DNA from: Balneolales bacterium
GTDB taxonomy: Bacteria > Bacteroidota > Rhodothermia > Balneolales > HLUCCA01
DNA length: 6,377 nt
Direction of reading: 5' to 3'
NCBI GenBank assembly: GCA_022565415.1
Contig: JAIUMT010000193.1
Location: 1 to 6,377, forward strand
The position numbers were made by a program, and so were the translations under genes. The notes under the pieces were generated by a model that was not told where the DNA came from, made no database searches, and was given only the letters and a program-made list of their open reading frames with translations. Positions 5,747 through 6,377 of the stretch are shown piece by piece; positions within the stretch are counted from its first letter, which is position 1; each line of letters begins with the position of its first letter.

Positions 5747-6377
5747 ATGGGACGTTATGCTATTATGATTGTGCTCGCTCTGACTTTCGCCTTGATGGCG
5801 TACGGTCATGGTCTACGTACAACATTTTGGGTTTCAGAGCTTGAAGCAACCCGGAATTTTAGTTTAAATCAGGCCCGAAACATCGCTCAAAGCGCGGCTA
5901 TGATTGCCTCCATGAATATCACTGAAGAAGATGCTTCGTTTACACCATCGTCTAATTCTACACTTCGTATTCCCTCCGATGGCTCGTTCGCAACCTGGCC
6001 TGTGATGCAAGGAAATTACCGTTATGAAATCGAAAATCAAGGCGACTCGTTGCTCATTTTGCGATCGTTTGGTGAATTTCAGGATCAAATCTATCGGGTT
6101 GATGTAACCATTGCTTCTGAAGCTGACGAGTGGAATCCGAATGTGAGTCGAGCAGTTTTTGCTGGTACTCGAATAGATCTTAGCGGAAGTTCCCGAATTA
6201 CAGGTCACGTTGCTACGAATGCAACCAATGTGGGCGCGGTAACGTTGCAATGGTCTTCTGTTATTGATAGTAGCCTTGCAATTGGTCCGGGTGGAATTCC
6301 ACTTTTAACGGTTGTTAACCCACGTCCATTTAATGCAAATGTTGGACTTGGATTACGTAATCTAACCAGGGAAGAAA
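5747..6377 (+). CDS. Partial PilX/GspK-like surface protein (third of three), 3' end missing
   Basis: The frame is open from the ATG to the window edge, giving 210 complete residues without a stop. The N-terminus is MGRYAIMIVLALTFALMAY, a hydrophobic helix (about 4-20) that starts almost at residue 1. It is followed by an amphipathic helix, ARNIAQSAAMIA (43-54). This resembles the layout just after the membrane helix of PilX- and GspK-type minor pilins, where an AxxxAxxAA-like stalk is common. Residues about 84-125 form a beta-rich part (NYRYEIENQGDSLLIL, then QIYRVDVTIAS). From about 138 onward there is a Gly/Ser/Asn-rich repeat-like section (FAGTRIDLSGSSRITG, then HVATNATN and SLAIGPGG). 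It is like the surface-exposed beta-helix or polymer-forming segments seen in PilX-like proteins. No cysteine occurs in the visible part. The prepilin peptidase signature is not canonical: G2 precedes the helix, but there is no Glu at +5. A role as a large exported subunit or tip protein is inferred; the missing C-terminus prevents a firm family call. Confidence 0.8.
   Translation, partial: MGRYAIMIVLALTFALMAYGHGLRTTFWVSELEATRNFSLNQARNIAQSAAMIASMNITEEDASFTPSSNSTLRIPSDGSFATWPVMQGNYRYEIENQGDSLLILRSFGEFQDQIYRVDVTIASEADEWNPNVSRAVFAGTRIDLSGSSRITGHVATNATNVGAVTLQWSSVIDSSLAIGPGGIPLLTVVNPRPFNANVGLGLRNLTREE

Noticed and set aside
5864..6250. 128-codon minus-strand frame opposite the third envelope gene
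   Set aside because: The plus-strand frame is open for all 210 codons, has a clear AAGGA ribosome site and an N-terminal membrane helix. The antisense frame has no such support.

Overview
The window looks like chromosomal DNA from a member of the Bacteroidota or a close relative in the FCB group, such as a Balneolia/Rhodothermia-type lineage. Four things point there: the gene order ileS, DksA/TraR-type regulator, lspA; a DksA-like protein that has lost most of its zinc cysteines; a type 2 isoleucyl-tRNA synthetase; and an exact TAnnTTTG promoter box upstream of ileS. Placement below phylum level is inference.

Layout. Positions 1-81 (minus strand) hold the first 27 codons of a divergently transcribed exported or membrane-anchored protein. 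Positions 82-263 are the divergent promoter region. Positions 264-4510 (plus strand) form a tight three-gene housekeeping operon: isoleucyl-tRNA synthetase, DksA/TraR-family protein and lipoprotein signal peptidase, separated by only 10 and 7 bases. Positions 4511-4774 are an AT-rich spacer with a nested inverted repeat that may be a terminator and a possible promoter for what follows. Positions 4775-6377 (plus strand) carry at least three consecutive genes for small, single-span, cysteine-free envelope proteins. The third runs off the window edge.

The first operon joins translation (charging of tRNA-Ile), transcription control at RNA polymerase, and lipoprotein maturation. The second cluster is the least explained part. 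Its proteins share an architecture (N-terminal hydrophobic helix, amphipathic helix, beta-rich outer part) resembling minor pilins or pseudopilins, and the third has a PilX/GspK-like N-terminal layout followed by a Gly/Ser/Asn-rich repeat-like region. None has a canonical prepilin leader. It may be the start of an uncharacterised pilus-like or secretion-like surface assembly, but that is a hypothesis.

Other points of interest are the GXHH form of the HIGH motif in IleRS, a decapeptide-repeat tail on LspA, and a 10-codon reading frame whose stop overlaps the start of the second envelope gene.
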